Assembly (NCBI RefSeq): GCF_026107455.2
Contig: NZ_JAPCHY010000002.1
Coordinates: 62,001-126,000 of the forward strand
Length of the DNA stretch: 64,000 nucleotides
DNA from: Xanthomonas chitinilytica
GTDB lineage: Bacteria; Pseudomonadota; Gammaproteobacteria; Xanthomonadales; Xanthomonadaceae
Reading direction: 5' to 3'
The position numbers and the translations under genes were made by a program. Of the stretch, positions 26,392 through 36,096 are shown in pieces; positions within the stretch are counted from its first letter, which is position 1; each line of letters starts with the position of its first letter. A model generated the notes under the pieces. The model saw only the letters and a list, made by a program, of their open reading frames with translations, was not told the origin of the DNA and did no database searches.

Positions 26392-27363
26392 TCAGTCGAA
26401 AATCGCCGCCAGCCGTTGCCAGTCCGCATCGGCGTGGCGCTCCAGCAGCGCCAGCGCCCCCAGGTTCTCCTCCAGCTGCGCCACCCGGCTGGCGCCGAGG
26501 ATCACGCTGGACACGTTGGGGTTGCGCAGGCACCAGGCGATCGCCAGCTGCGCCGGGGATTCGCCCAGTTCGCGCGCCAGTGCGGTGAAGCGCCGCACCT
26601 TCTCCAGGCGGCGTTCGGCCGGGTCGCCCAGCACCGATTCCTGCAGCCAGCCCAGCGATTCCTGGCCCAGCCGCGAGCCGGGATCGATGCCGTCGTTGTA
26701 TTTGCCGGTCAGCAGGCCCGAGGCCAGCGGCGACCAGATCGTGGTGCCCAGGCCCGGGCGGGCGTACAGCGGTGCGTACTCGTGCTCCACCCGCTGCCGA
26801 TGCAGCAGGTTGTACTGCGGCTGCTCCATCGACGGGGCGTGCAGGTTGCGCGCCTCGGCGATGTCCATGGCCTCGCGGATCTGCGCCGCCGACCACTCCG
26901 AAGTGCCCCAGTACAGCACCTTGCCCTGGCGGATCAGGGTATCCATCGCCAGCACGGTCTCGGCGATGGGGGTGTCCGGATCCGGGCGATGGCAATAGAA
27001 AAGGTCCAGGTAGTCGACCCGCAGGCGCTTGAGCGCGGCATGGCAGGCGTCGGTGACGTGCTTGCGCGACAGCCCGCGCTGGGTCGGCCGCGGCGATTCC
27101 ACCGCGCCGAAGAACACCTTGCTGGACACGCAGTAGCCGTCGCGCGGCAGCCGCAGGTCGGCAATGACGTCGCCCATCACCTGTTCGGCGCGGCCATGGG
27201 CGTAAACCTCGGCGTTGTCGAAGAAGTTGACACCCTGGTCCCAGGCGGCGGCCACCAAGTTGCGCGCCTCGTCGCGTCCGATCTGCCCGCCGAAGGTCAC
27301 CCAGGCGCCGAACGACAGCGCCGACAGCTGCAGGCCGGTGGATCCAAGACGACGGTAGTGCAT
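26392..27363 (-). CDS. Aldo/keto reductase, potassium-channel beta-subunit-like
   Basis: A 323-residue NADPH-dependent carbonyl reductase of the KvBeta/YghZ branch. The TIM-barrel landmarks are NFFDNAEVYAHG (catalytic Asp and Tyr), SSKVFFG (Lys) and DLFYCHRPDP (His), plus GTSEWSAAQIREA and the C-terminal cofactor loop ILGASRVAQLEENL. These proteins reduce a broad range of aldehydes, including methylglyoxal. The gene stands alone between the heme operon and the divergent nucleoside transporter. Confidence 0.92.
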   Translation of the reverse strand: MHYRRLGSTGLQLSALSFGAWVTFGGQIGRDEARNLVAAAWDQGVNFFDNAEVYAHGRAEQVMGDVIADLRLPRDGYCVSSKVFFGAVESPRPTQRGLSRKHVTDACHAALKRLRVDYLDLFYCHRPDPDTPIAETVLAMDTLIRQGKVLYWGTSEWSAAQIREAMDIAEARNLHAPSMEQPQYNLLHRQRVEHEYAPLYARPGLGTTIWSPLASGLLTGKYNDGIDPGSRLGQESLGWLQESVLGDPAERRLEKVRRFTALARELGESPAQLAIAWCLRNPNVSSVILGASRVAQLEENLGALALLERHADADWQRLAAIFD

Positions 27364-27552
27364 GGCAGGCTCCTGGTAACGGGTCCGCGACCGGTGCGGA
27401 CGGGGCGCCAGTGTAGCCGCCCGGGCCCCTGGCCCGGCCTTGCCGATGCCGGCCGGATTGCGGCAAATGCCTGCACCACAACGGATTTTCCTTGCCGCGC
27501 ATCACCCCGCTGCTCTAGGCTTGCGGTTTTTGCGGCGCCCCGGGGAACTCAC

Positions 27553-29082
27553 ATGGTCGAAGGTTTGGGCAGGATCGGCTTCGGCCTGTTCGGTTTGGCG
27601 GTGCTCATCGGCATCACCTGGCTGTTTTCCAACAACAAGCGCGCAGTGGACTGGAAGCTGATCGCCACCGGCATCATCCTGCAGATCGGCTTCGCCGCGG
27701 TGGTGCTGCTGGTTCCCGGCGGACGCGACGTGTTCGACTGGCTGGGCCACGGCTTCGTCAAGATCCTGAGCTTCGTCAACGAAGGCTCCAGCTTCATCTT
27801 CGGCGGCCTGATGGACACCGGCACCTACGGTTTCATCTTCGCCTTCCAGGTGCTGCCCACCATCATCTTCTTCGCCGCGCTGATGGGCGTGATGTACCAC
27901 CTGGGAGTGATGCAGGCGATCGTGCGGGTGATGGCGCTGGCGATCACCAAGGTGATGCGCGTGTCCGGCGCCGAGACCACCAGCGTCTGCGCCAGCGTGT
28001 TCATCGGCCAGACCGAGGCGCCGCTGACGGTGCGCCCGTACATATCCAAGATGACCCAGTCCGAACTGATCACGATGATGATCGGCGGCATGGCCCACAT
28101 CGCCGGCGGCGTGCTGGCGGCCTACGTCGGCATGCTCGGCGGCGGCGATCCGGAACAGCAGGCGTTCTACGCCAAGCACCTGCTGGCCGCCAGCATCATG
28201 GCCGCGCCGGCCACGCTGGTGATCGCCAAGCTGCTGGTGCCGGAGACCGGTACCCCGCTGACCCGCGGCACGGTCAAGATGGAAGTGGAGAAGACCTCCA
28301 GCAACATCATCGACGCCGCCGCCGGCGGCGCCGCCGACGGCCTCAAGCTGGCGCTGAACATCGGCGCGATGCTGCTGGCGTTCATCGCCCTGATCGCGAT
28401 GGTCAACGCGCCGCTGACCTGGCTGGGCGAATACGAGTGGAGCACGATGTCGGTCTGGGCGGGCTGGATCCTGACGGCGGCCCTGCTGGTCGCCGGCGCG
28501 GCCGCCGCGGTCGCGCTGGGCCAGCGGCTGAAGCTGTTCTCCCTGCCGCGGCCGCCGCGCCTGCTGGAAAATGCGCCCCTGTTCGCCTCGCTCGGCACGC
28601 TGCTGCTGTGCGCCGCCGGCCTCGGCCTGGTCCATTCCCCGGACGGCTTCACCCTCAATGGCTGGATGAGCCAGTTGGTCGGCACCCCGTTCCAGCTCAA
28701 CCTGCAGGCGATCTTCGGCTACGTGCTGGCGCCGATCGCCTGGGTGATCGGCACCCCGTGGGCCGACGCCACCACCGTCGGCTCGCTGATCGGCCAGAAG
28801 GTGGTCATCAACGAGTTCGTCGCCTACCTGCAGCTGGCCAACATCGTCAACGGCCAGACCCCGGGGGTGATGCTGTCCGACGAGGGCCGCCTGATCGCGA
28901 CCTACGCGCTGTGCGGCTTCGCCAACTTCAGCTCGATCGCCATCCAGATCGGCGGCATCGGCGGCCTGGCTCCCGAACGCCGCCACGATCTGGCCAAGTT
29001 TGGCCTGCGCGCGGTCCTGGGCGGTACCATCGCCACGCTGATGACGGCCACCATCGCCGGCGTGCTGACGCATTTCGGCTGA
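27553..29082 (+). CDS. Concentrative nucleoside transporter (NupC/CNT family)
   Basis: A 509-residue inner-membrane symporter. CNT motifs are GQTEAPLTVRPYI, the EFVAYLQLANI segment and GFANFSSIAIQIGGIGGLAPERR near the C-terminus. It is longer than E. coli NupC (400). The extra residues lie around positions 290-350 (near LPRPPRLLEN) and make an enlarged middle loop plus extra spans, as in other xanthomonad homologues. The transporter imports nucleosides with protons or sodium. The next gene, 21 bp downstream, is a ribokinase-family kinase, which points to nucleoside or ribose salvage. Confidence 0.92.
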   Translation: MVEGLGRIGFGLFGLAVLIGITWLFSNNKRAVDWKLIATGIILQIGFAAVVLLVPGGRDVFDWLGHGFVKILSFVNEGSSFIFGGLMDTGTYGFIFAFQVLPTIIFFAALMGVMYHLGVMQAIVRVMALAITKVMRVSGAETTSVCASVFIGQTEAPLTVRPYISKMTQSELITMMIGGMAHIAGGVLAAYVGMLGGGDPEQQAFYAKHLLAASIMAAPATLVIAKLLVPETGTPLTRGTVKMEVEKTSSNIIDAAAGGAADGLKLALNIGAMLLAFIALIAMVNAPLTWLGEYEWSTMSVWAGWILTAALLVAGAAAAVALGQRLKLFSLPRPPRLLENAPLFASLGTLLLCAAGLGLVHSPDGFTLNGWMSQLVGTPFQLNLQAIFGYVLAPIAWVIGTPWADATTVGSLIGQKVVINEFVAYLQLANIVNGQTPGVMLSDEGRLIATYALCGFANFSSIAIQIGGIGGLAPERRHDLAKFGLRAVLGGTIATLMTATIAGVLTHFG

Positions 29083-29103
29083 TCCCCTGTCCCCTATCGA
29101 GAA

Positions 29104-30069
29104 ATGGATTCCATGAGTTCTGTCGTCGTTGCCGGTTCCTTCAATGTCGATCACGTCTGGCGCTGCGAAGCCCTGCCCGCGCCGGGCGCGACCATTGCCG
29201 GACGCTACAGCACCGGCCCCGGCGGCAAGGGTTTCAACCAGGCCGTGGCCGCCCGCCGCGCCGGCGCGGACACCACCTTCCTGTGCGCGCTGGGCGAGGA
29301 CGCCGGCGGTGCGATGGCACGCGGGCTGGCGCAGCAGGACGGCTTCGCCCTGGTCGCCGAGGCCAGCGACGAGCCCACCGGCACCGGCGGCATCTACGTC
29401 GACAGCCGCGGCCGCAACACCATCGTCATCGGCCCCGGCGCCAATGCCGCGCTGAGCACCGGCTTCGTCGAAGCCCAGCGCGCGCTGATCGCCGGCGCCC
29501 GGGTGCTGCTGGCGCAGCTGGAATCGCCGGTGGAAACCATCGAGGCGGCGCTGGCCATCGCCCGCGAGGCCGGTGTCGTCACCGTGCTCAACGCCGCGCC
29601 CGCCGACGCTCCCTCCAGCATCGGCCTGCTCAAGCTGGCCGACGTGCTGACCCCCAACGAGACCGAGTTCGCCGCCCTGCTCGGCCGCCACGTCGGCGAG
29701 CGCGTGGACGCCAACGACGTCGCCGCGCTGGACGGCGCCAGCCTGCATGCGCTGTGCCGCAAGCTGGTGGGCAACGGCACCGTGGTGGTGACGCTGGGTT
29801 CGGTCGGCGTGTTCGTCTCGCATGCCGAGGAGAACCTGCGCGGCGACGCCCAGCCGTATTACCGGGTGGGCGCCGAGCAGGTGCAGGTACTGGATACCAC
29901 CGGCGCCGGCGATGCCTTCAACGGCGCGCTGGCCGCCTCCATCGCCCACGATCCGGAAGCCGCATTCGCCCGCCACGTGCGTTTCGCCAACCAGTTCGCC
30001 GGCCGCTCCACCGAGAAGGAAGGCGCCGCCGTGGCGATGCCGCACTTCACCCCGGCCGACGCCGGCTGA
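29104..30069 (+). CDS. PfkB/ribokinase-family carbohydrate or nucleoside kinase
   Basis: A 321-residue kinase. PfkB signature 1 is GPGGKGFNQAVAARRAGA (residues about 38-55) and signature 2 is DTTGAGDAFNGALAAS, with the catalytic Asp. NAAPAD and LTPNETEF are ribokinase-like. It follows the CNT transporter, so ribose or a nucleoside is the likely substrate; ribokinase (RbsK) and nucleoside kinase cannot be told apart by eye. A second ATG at 29113 (MSSVVVAGSFN) is an equally good start. Confidence 0.9.
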   Translation: MDSMSSVVVAGSFNVDHVWRCEALPAPGATIAGRYSTGPGGKGFNQAVAARRAGADTTFLCALGEDAGGAMARGLAQQDGFALVAEASDEPTGTGGIYVDSRGRNTIVIGPGANAALSTGFVEAQRALIAGARVLLAQLESPVETIEAALAIAREAGVVTVLNAAPADAPSSIGLLKLADVLTPNETEFAALLGRHVGERVDANDVAALDGASLHALCRKLVGNGTVVVTLGSVGVFVSHAEENLRGDAQPYYRVGAEQVQVLDTTGAGDAFNGALAASIAHDPEAAFARHVRFANQFAGRSTEKEGAAVAMPHFTPADAG

Positions 30070-30147
30070 TTCCGCGGATGGCGCCCTCGCGGCGCCGTTC
30101 GGGTACATTGCCGCTGCGGCATTCCCACTGAAAACCAGGAGGGTTCC

Positions 30148-30483
30148 ATGGCAGGCAGGTTCGTCATCAGCAAGCGCAGCAACGGCGACTTCCAGTTCAA
30201 CCTCAAGGCCGGCAACGGGCAGGTGATCCTGACCAGCCAGGGCTACGCCGACAAGGGCGGCTGCCGGAACGGCATCGAGTCGGTGAAGAAGAACAGCCCC
30301 GACGACGGCCGCTACGAGCGCAAGGCCGCCAGCAACGGCAAGCCGTTCTTCAACCTGCTGGCCGGCAACGGCCAGGTGATCGGCACCAGCGAGCTGTACG
30401 AGAGCGAGGCCGGTCGCGAGAACGGCATCGCCTCGGTCAAGAGCAACGCCCCGGATGCCGCGGTGGTGGACGAAACCGCCTGA
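30148..30483 (+). CDS. yegP: YegP family protein (tandem DUF1508)
   Basis: A 111-residue protein made of two copies of the DUF1508 unit. The first begins FVISKRSNGDFQFNLKAGNG (about residue 4) and the second repeats the pattern as RKAASNGKPFFNLLAGNG (about residue 57), each followed by GQVI and an NGI(E/A)SVK segment. The fold is a small beta-alpha unit of unknown function, found singly or in tandem in many bacteria. AGGAGG lies 5-6 bases ahead of the ATG, one of the best ribosome binding sites in the window. Confidence 0.92.
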   Translation: MAGRFVISKRSNGDFQFNLKAGNGQVILTSQGYADKGGCRNGIESVKKNSPDDGRYERKAASNGKPFFNLLAGNGQVIGTSELYESEAGRENGIASVKSNAPDAAVVDETA

Positions 30484-30497
30484 CCCCCGCCACCCCG

Positions 30498-30523
30498 TAG
30501 GAGCGACGGACGTCGCTCCTACA
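30498..30523. repeat. Perfect palindrome, REP-like core
   Basis: GTAGGAGCGACG, two bases, then CGTCGCTCCTAC: a 12-bp perfect inverted repeat 15 bases after the yegP stop. The arms are the same core as the REP-like elements at 21.5-21.8 kb. No T-run follows, so intrinsic termination is possible but not typical. Confidence 0.75.
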
Positions 30524-30569
30524 GGTACGGGCGCATTCGCGCGGGCGCCCGCGCACTACAATACGCACC

Positions 30570-31559
30570 ATGCAGATCGGCCCCTATTCCATCGCTCCCA
30601 ACGTGGTGCTGGCGCCCATGGCCGGCGTCACCGACAAGCCGTTCCGGCTGTTGTGCAAGCGCCTGGGCGCGGGCCTGGCCGCCTCGGAAATGACCATCTC
30701 CGATCCGCGCTTCTGGAACACCCGCAAGTCGATCCACCGCATGGACCACGCCGGCGAGCCGGCGCCGGTCAGCGTGCAGATCGCCGGCACCGAGCCGCGG
30801 CAGCTGGCCGAGGCCGCGCGCTACAACGTCGACCATGGCGCGCAGATCATCGACATCAACATGGGCTGCCCGGCCAAGAAGGTCTGCAACGCCTGGGCCG
30901 GCTCGGCGCTGATGCGCGACGAGACGCTGGTGGCGCGCATCCTGGAGGCGGTGGTGGGCGCGGTGGACGTGCCGGTGACGCTGAAGATCCGCACCGGCTG
31001 GTGCGCCGAAGTACGCAACGCACCGGCCATCGCCCGCATCGCGCAGGACAACGGGATCCAGGCGCTGGCGGTGCACGGCCGCACCCGCGACCAGCACTAC
31101 ACCGGCACCGCCGAGTACGACACCATCGCCGCGATCAAGGCGATGCTGGACATCCCGGTGATCGCCAACGGCGACATCGACTCGCCGCGCAAGGCCGCGC
31201 AGGTGCTGGCCCATACCGGGGCCGATGCGGTGATGGTCGGCCGCGCCGCCCAGGGCCGGCCGTGGATCTTCCGCGAGATCGCCCACTACCTGGCGACCGG
31301 CCAGGAGCTGCCGCCGCCGTCGCTGACCGAGGTGCGCGACATCCTGCTCGGCCACCTGGAAGCCCTGCATGCGTTCTACGGCGAACCGCAGGGCGTGCGC
31401 ATCGCCCGCAAGCACCTGGGCTGGTACGCCAGGGACCGGCCGGAGAATGCCGCCTTCCGCGCGGTGGTCAACCGCGCCGACGACGCCGACAGCCAGATCC
31501 GGCTGACCACCGACTATTTCGACGGGCTGATCGCCGGCGACCGCGCCGAAGCGGCCTGA
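30570..31559 (+). CDS. dusB: tRNA-dihydrouridine synthase B
   Basis: A 329-residue FMN enzyme reducing uridines in tRNA to dihydrouridine. LAPMAGVTDKPFR opens the TIM barrel; NMGCPAKKV holds the catalytic cysteine at residue 100, the same number as in E. coli DusB. HGRTRDQHYTG and the FMN-phosphate loop GRAAQGRPW follow, and the C-terminal helical tRNA-binding domain is present. In many gammaproteobacteria dusB precedes fis; here it is followed by a methyltransferase gene instead. Confidence 0.94.
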   Translation: MQIGPYSIAPNVVLAPMAGVTDKPFRLLCKRLGAGLAASEMTISDPRFWNTRKSIHRMDHAGEPAPVSVQIAGTEPRQLAEAARYNVDHGAQIIDINMGCPAKKVCNAWAGSALMRDETLVARILEAVVGAVDVPVTLKIRTGWCAEVRNAPAIARIAQDNGIQALAVHGRTRDQHYTGTAEYDTIAAIKAMLDIPVIANGDIDSPRKAAQVLAHTGADAVMVGRAAQGRPWIFREIAHYLATGQELPPPSLTEVRDILLGHLEALHAFYGEPQGVRIARKHLGWYARDRPENAAFRAVVNRADDADSQIRLTTDYFDGLIAGDRAEAA

Positions 31560-31763
31560 TCCACACCGGGCCGGCATGGCCCGTCGCCGGCCCTCATGCC
31601 GGAAAGTAATTTCAAAAGAAACCAATGCCATCTGCCGCGCGATGACGGAAAGCCTTGCCGCGCAACGATCGACGCGACCACGGCAACACTGATTCCCGCA
31701 GCGTGCACACCGGCCTGCATCCGCGGCAGGATACTGGCGGGCTTTCCCGACGATGCAGTCCAC

Positions 31764-32585
31764 ATGACGCTGAACGACTTCCCCTACCTGCATGGATTCT
31801 CGGCCACCGAGCAGGCCCGGCTGCGCAAACAGGCGAAGCTGTTCGAGCCGACGGTCTTCCACGACATCGACTTCTGCAATGCCCGCCACGTGCTGGAGGT
31901 CGGCAGCGGCGTCGGCGCGCAGACCGAGATCCTGCTGCGCCGCTTCCCCGAGCTGCGGGTCACCGGGGTCGACCTCAACGAACGCCAGCTGGCGGCCGCC
32001 ACCGAGCAGCTCGGTGCGATGCCCTGGCTGGAAGGGCGCTACACCTTCCAGCGCGCCGACGCCAGCGACCTGCCGTTCGAGCCGCGCAGCTTCGACGGCG
32101 CCTTCCTGTGCTGGGTGCTGGAGCACGTGCCGTCGCCGGCGCGCGCGCTGGCCGAGGTGCGGCGCGTGCTCAGCCCGGGCTCGCCGGTGTTCGTGACCGA
32201 GGTGATGAACGCCTCGTTCCTGCTCGATCCCTATTCGCCGAACCTGTGGCGCTACTGGATGGCGTTCAACGACTTCCAGATCGACAGCGGCGGCGATCCG
32301 TTCGTCGGCGCCAAGCTCGGCAACCTGCTGCTGGCCGGCGGCTTCCGCGACGTGCAGACGCAGACCCGGACCCTGCACCTGGACAACCGCGAGCCGGCGC
32401 GGCGCAAGACCATGTTCGCGCTGTGGGAAGAACTGCTGCTGTCGGCGGCCGACCAGCTGCTGGCGGCCGACAAGGTCGACCAGGCCACGGTGGACGGCAT
32501 GCGCCGCGAATTCGGCCAGGTGCAGAACGACCCGAACGCGGTGTTCTTCTATTCGTTCGTGCAGGCGCGGGCCACGGTGTACTGA
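31764..32585 (+). CDS. Class I SAM-dependent methyltransferase
   Basis: A 273-residue soluble enzyme. Motif I is VLEVGSGVGAQTEILL (residues about 43-58), the acidic residue after strand 2 is in VTGVDLNERQ, and the motif II region is FDGAFLCWVLEHVPSP, where the W-V-L-E-H pattern suits a UbiE/COQ5-like methyltransferase. Substrate unknown. I use the ATG at 31764; the 204 bases before it hold a further in-frame ATG at 31596, but the peptide it would add looks non-coding. Confidence 0.85.
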   Translation: MTLNDFPYLHGFSATEQARLRKQAKLFEPTVFHDIDFCNARHVLEVGSGVGAQTEILLRRFPELRVTGVDLNERQLAAATEQLGAMPWLEGRYTFQRADASDLPFEPRSFDGAFLCWVLEHVPSPARALAEVRRVLSPGSPVFVTEVMNASFLLDPYSPNLWRYWMAFNDFQIDSGGDPFVGAKLGNLLLAGGFRDVQTQTRTLHLDNREPARRKTMFALWEELLLSAADQLLAADKVDQATVDGMRREFGQVQNDPNAVFFYSFVQARATVY

Positions 32586-32642
32586 GCCGGCGGCGATGCG
32601 CGGGCGGACGCGAACGCCCGCCCCGCACGTTCCGCCGGGGAA

Positions 32643-33743
32643 TCAGCCGCGCGGCGGCTGGCCGGCTTCCGGCAGCGCGACGCGGTTCTCCGGCGCCGCC
32701 GCCGGATGGTCCTGCGCCGGCATGGTCCAGATGCGCTGCCACATGCCCTGCAGGCGCTGCGCCAGCAGTTCGCGGCCGCCCTGTTCGCGATAGGCCGGCC
32801 GCAGCTGCTCCGGCGCCATCTCCTTCCAGCCCTCGCCCTCGGCCCGGGCCACGGCGAAATTGAAGTTGTAGTCCGGCTCCAGCCCCATGCGCAGGTCGCT
32901 GAGCACCAGCGTGCCGTCCTGCACCTGGGCGCGCATGAAGCCGCGATTGAACCATTGCAGCCGCGCCACCACCGGGATCTGCGCCGCCTGCCGCAATGCC
33001 TGCACGTTGGAGGGATGGCCCTGGAACCGCATCGGCCCGTGGTCCGCCCACAGCGAGCGGTCGCCGACCACGTAGCCGCTGGGCGTCATCGCCACCACCC
33101 GCCACAGCAGCGTGTTGAACGGCATCGGCACCGAGAAGCGCGGCGCATCTCCCAGTCCCATCGCCACCAGCGCGCGCTCGGCCTCGCGCTCGACCATGCC
33201 CTTGGCCAGCAGCGACCAGCCCAGGTAGCCGCTGCTCAACACCAGCCCGGCCGCCAGCGCGCGCTGCGCCAAGGGCCGCGCCCGCGCGAACCACGCCACC
33301 GCGCAGGCCAGCGCCAGCCACACGGTATAGAGCGGATCGATGATGAACACGCTGGACCACATCGTCGGCGATGGCGTCAGCGGCCACCACAGCTGGGTGC
33401 CGTAGACGGTGAAGGCATCGAGCAGCGGATGGGTGACCAGGGCCAGCACGATCGCCCACCACCAGCGCGCGGGCGCCTGCGCCACCCGGCCGTGGCCGAA
33501 GCGCCGGAACAGCCACCAGACCAGGGTCCCGAGCAGCGGCAGCACGAACAGCGAGTGGCTGAAGCTGCGGTGCACCGTCATCAACGTGACCGGGTTGTCG
33601 CTGAAGGCCGCGATCAGCAGGCCGTCGAGGTCGGGCACGGTGCCCAGCGCGGCGCCGGCCAGCAACGCGGCGCGGCGGTGGCCGGCGGGGGCGATGGCGG
33701 CGGCGACGGCACCACCGAGAACGATCTGGCTGAGCGAATCCAT
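32643..33743 (-). CDS. YdjM-like inner-membrane metal-dependent hydrolase (DUF457)
   Basis: A 366-residue membrane protein. The N-terminal membrane-embedded hydrolase domain has MDSLSQIVLGGAVAA, the PDLDGL acidic motif, HRSFSHSLF and HPLLDAFTVYGTQL, the His/Asp set typical of YdjM/DUF457. Five or six spans are followed by a soluble C-terminal domain of about 150 residues (from about residue 210) lacking in short YdjM proteins. It ends Ala/Pro-rich. E. coli YdjM is LexA-controlled; no LexA box is evident here. Substrate unknown. Confidence 0.88.
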   Translation of the reverse strand: MDSLSQIVLGGAVAAAIAPAGHRRAALLAGAALGTVPDLDGLLIAAFSDNPVTLMTVHRSFSHSLFVLPLLGTLVWWLFRRFGHGRVAQAPARWWWAIVLALVTHPLLDAFTVYGTQLWWPLTPSPTMWSSVFIIDPLYTVWLALACAVAWFARARPLAQRALAAGLVLSSGYLGWSLLAKGMVEREAERALVAMGLGDAPRFSVPMPFNTLLWRVVAMTPSGYVVGDRSLWADHGPMRFQGHPSNVQALRQAAQIPVVARLQWFNRGFMRAQVQDGTLVLSDLRMGLEPDYNFNFAVARAEGEGWKEMAPEQLRPAYREQGGRELLAQRLQGMWQRIWTMPAQDHPAAAPENRVALPEAGQPPRG

Positions 33744-33799
33744 CGGCAGATGCTAGCAGCCGGCGGCCGCACGACGGATGACCGCCAGCCGGGAATGCG

Positions 33800-34915
33800 C
33801 TATCCGGCCGACGGCGCCGCGCGGAACCGCCACAGCGCCAGCGCGGCGTACAGCAGCGCCAACAGCAGCAGGTTGAGCAGTTCACCGGCGACCTCGTGCA
33901 GCTGCGCCCCCATCTGCTGCAGGCGGACGATGGCGTTGATGCCGGCCGTGGTCGGCAGCAGCTTGGCCAGCGCCACCAGCAGCGGCGGCGAGGCCAGCGC
34001 CGGCCACGACAGGTTGGACAGGAAGAACAACGGGATCGAGACCGCGGTGATGTACTGGAAGGCGCGCTCGCGGGTGGTGAAGAAACTGCCCACGAACAGG
34101 CCGAACGGCACCGCCGCCAGCGCGAACAGCAGTACCGCCAGCATCAGCCCGGGCACGTTGCCGCCGCGCGGGTAGTCCTGCGCCCAGGCATTGAAGCCCA
34201 CGTAGTAGAGCAGCCCGCACACCGCGACCAGGCCGAACGCCAGCACCATGCCCAGCAGCGTGTCGAGGTCGAAATGCAGGCGCCGGCCCAGCTGTGCGCG
34301 ACGGCTGCCAAGCAGCACGCCGATGCCCAGCAGCAGGGTCTGGTGCACGATCAGCTCGGCCACGCCCGGCACCACGCTGCTGCCGTAGCCCTCGCGGGTG
34401 TTGAACAGCGGGCGCTGCACCAGCTCCAGCGGCGCGGCCTGCGGCGGCCCCATGAAGGCGGCCTGGCGCATCGCCTGCTGGCGGGCGAAGGCGGTCACGC
34501 CCTCGGCCAGCCCGTTGAGGATCGCGCTGGCCCGGCTCAGGTAGGCGCCGTTGCCCAGCAGCACCAGCTGGCCGCTGCCGCCGCGCAGGATGTCGCGCTC
34601 CAGCCCCGCCGGGATCAGCACGATGCCGTCCACCTGCCCGGCCTCCAGCTGCGCACGTGCCTGCCGCAGCTCCGCCGGCTGCGAGACGATGTGCACCGCG
34701 CGCAGCGCATCGATCCGCCGCTGCAGGTCGCGACTGGTGGCGCTGCGGTCGGCGTCCACCACCGCGACCGGCAGGTTGCTGGCCACCTGGTGGCGATAGG
34801 CCGCCGGATAGAAGAACGAATACAGCAGCACCGCGCCGATCATCACCGCACGCACGGACGAGTCGCCGAACACGGCCTGCAGGGTCGCCCGGAAAGCGGT
34901 CGCGACCCGTTTCAT
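33800..34915 (-). CDS. ABC-2 type permease, second subunit (YhhJ-like)
   Basis: A 371-residue permease. One N-terminal span (AVMIGAVLLYSFFYPAAY) is followed by a large extracytoplasmic domain carrying DADRSATSRDLQRRIDA, then five spans in the C-terminal half, the ABC2_membrane_3 layout. It is paralogous to the next gene upstream and overlaps it by four bases. It is the last gene of the TolC/HlyD/ABC-2/ABC-2 operon, which has no ATPase gene. Confidence 0.9.
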   Translation of the reverse strand: MKRVATAFRATLQAVFGDSSVRAVMIGAVLLYSFFYPAAYRHQVASNLPVAVVDADRSATSRDLQRRIDALRAVHIVSQPAELRQARAQLEAGQVDGIVLIPAGLERDILRGGSGQLVLLGNGAYLSRASAILNGLAEGVTAFARQQAMRQAAFMGPPQAAPLELVQRPLFNTREGYGSSVVPGVAELIVHQTLLLGIGVLLGSRRAQLGRRLHFDLDTLLGMVLAFGLVAVCGLLYYVGFNAWAQDYPRGGNVPGLMLAVLLFALAAVPFGLFVGSFFTTRERAFQYITAVSIPLFFLSNLSWPALASPPLLVALAKLLPTTAGINAIVRLQQMGAQLHEVAGELLNLLLLALLYAALALWRFRAAPSAG

Positions 34916-36096
34916 GCCTGCGCCGGCTCGGCCACCGCACGCGGCCGCGCGGCACGCACCAGCAGTACGGCACCCATGCCGCCGGCCAGCGCCGCCATCA
35001 GCGCCAGCACGCCCAGCGGCCGCAGCGACACCGTCCATGGCGCGCCCATGAACAGCTGCTGCATCTGCACCTGCACGTAGGCGGTCAGCGGCAGCAGCGC
35101 GTTCCACACCCGGGTGAACAGCGGCGCCTCGATCACCGGGAACGTCGCCCCGGAGAAAGCCAGCGCGGTGCCGATGCTCAGCCCGACCAGCGACAGGCCG
35201 GTGCCCATGTCGCGGGTCGCGGCGATGAACAACAACGCGAAGCAGGCGCAGGCCAGGTAGAACAGCGGCTGCGCCAGCAGCAACAGCCACAGGCTGCCGG
35301 CCACGCCGTCGCCGCGCGCGCAGGCCAGGTACAGCACGCCCAGCGCGCCGTACAGCGAGAACAGCGCCACGTAGGGAAACAGCTTGCCGGCCATCGCCGC
35401 CCACGGTCGCGCGCCAAGCCAGGCGGCGAGTTGCCCGTCGCGCAGCTCGCGCCCGAACGCGCCACCCACCGCCAGCGCGGCCAGCAGCGACAGCAGCGCC
35501 GGAAAGATCAGCGGCAACAGGAACAGCTCGTAGCTGCGCGCGGGGTTGTGCAGCACGGTGGCCTGCACCGTCACCGGCGCGGCACGCAGCCTGCCCGGCC
35601 CGGTCTGGCGCCCGATCTGCTCGCGGAGCATGCGCGCGTTGTAGGCGGCCACCGCATCGGCGATGTCGCGCGACGCCGATTGCCCGGTGGCCATGTAGGT
35701 GGCGTTGTAGAACGCATGGACCGTGGCGGCCTCGCCGCGCAGTGCGCGCCGGCTCAGATCGCGCGGCACCAGCACGATGGCGAACACCTGCAGCGCGCGC
35801 AGTTCGGACTGCGCCTGCTGCAGCGATGCCGGCTGGCTGACCACCTTCACCCCGGGGCTGGCGTCGATCGCCCGTGCCAGCCCGCGACTGGCGGCGCTGC
35901 CGTCCAGGTCCACCAGCGCCACCGGCACCTGCCGCAACACCGAGCCGGAGAACAACCACGCCATCGCCGCCATCAGCAGCAGCGGCATCGCCGTGACCAA
36001 CGCCAGCTCCCAGCGGTCGGCCCGCCAGTGCCGCAGTTCGCGCCGCAACGAGGCGGCGAACGCTGCGCCCGCGCCCGGGGTCAGCCCTGCGGCCAT
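34912..36096 (-). CDS. ABC-2 type permease, first subunit (YhhJ-like)
   Basis: A 394-residue permease with the same layout as its neighbour: an N-terminal span (LALVTAMPLLLMAAMAWLF), a periplasmic domain with DLDGSAASRGLARAID, and C-terminal spans. In E. coli-type systems (YhiI/RbbA/YhhJ) such permeases work with an HlyD-like adaptor, an ATPase and TolC. It overlaps the HlyD gene upstream by 16 bases and the second permease by four. Confidence 0.9.
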   Translation of the reverse strand: MAAGLTPGAGAAFAASLRRELRHWRADRWELALVTAMPLLLMAAMAWLFSGSVLRQVPVALVDLDGSAASRGLARAIDASPGVKVVSQPASLQQAQSELRALQVFAIVLVPRDLSRRALRGEAATVHAFYNATYMATGQSASRDIADAVAAYNARMLREQIGRQTGPGRLRAAPVTVQATVLHNPARSYELFLLPLIFPALLSLLAALAVGGAFGRELRDGQLAAWLGARPWAAMAGKLFPYVALFSLYGALGVLYLACARGDGVAGSLWLLLLAQPLFYLACACFALLFIAATRDMGTGLSLVGLSIGTALAFSGATFPVIEAPLFTRVWNALLPLTAYVQVQMQQLFMGAPWTVSLRPLGVLALMAALAGGMGAVLLVRAARPRAVAEPAQA

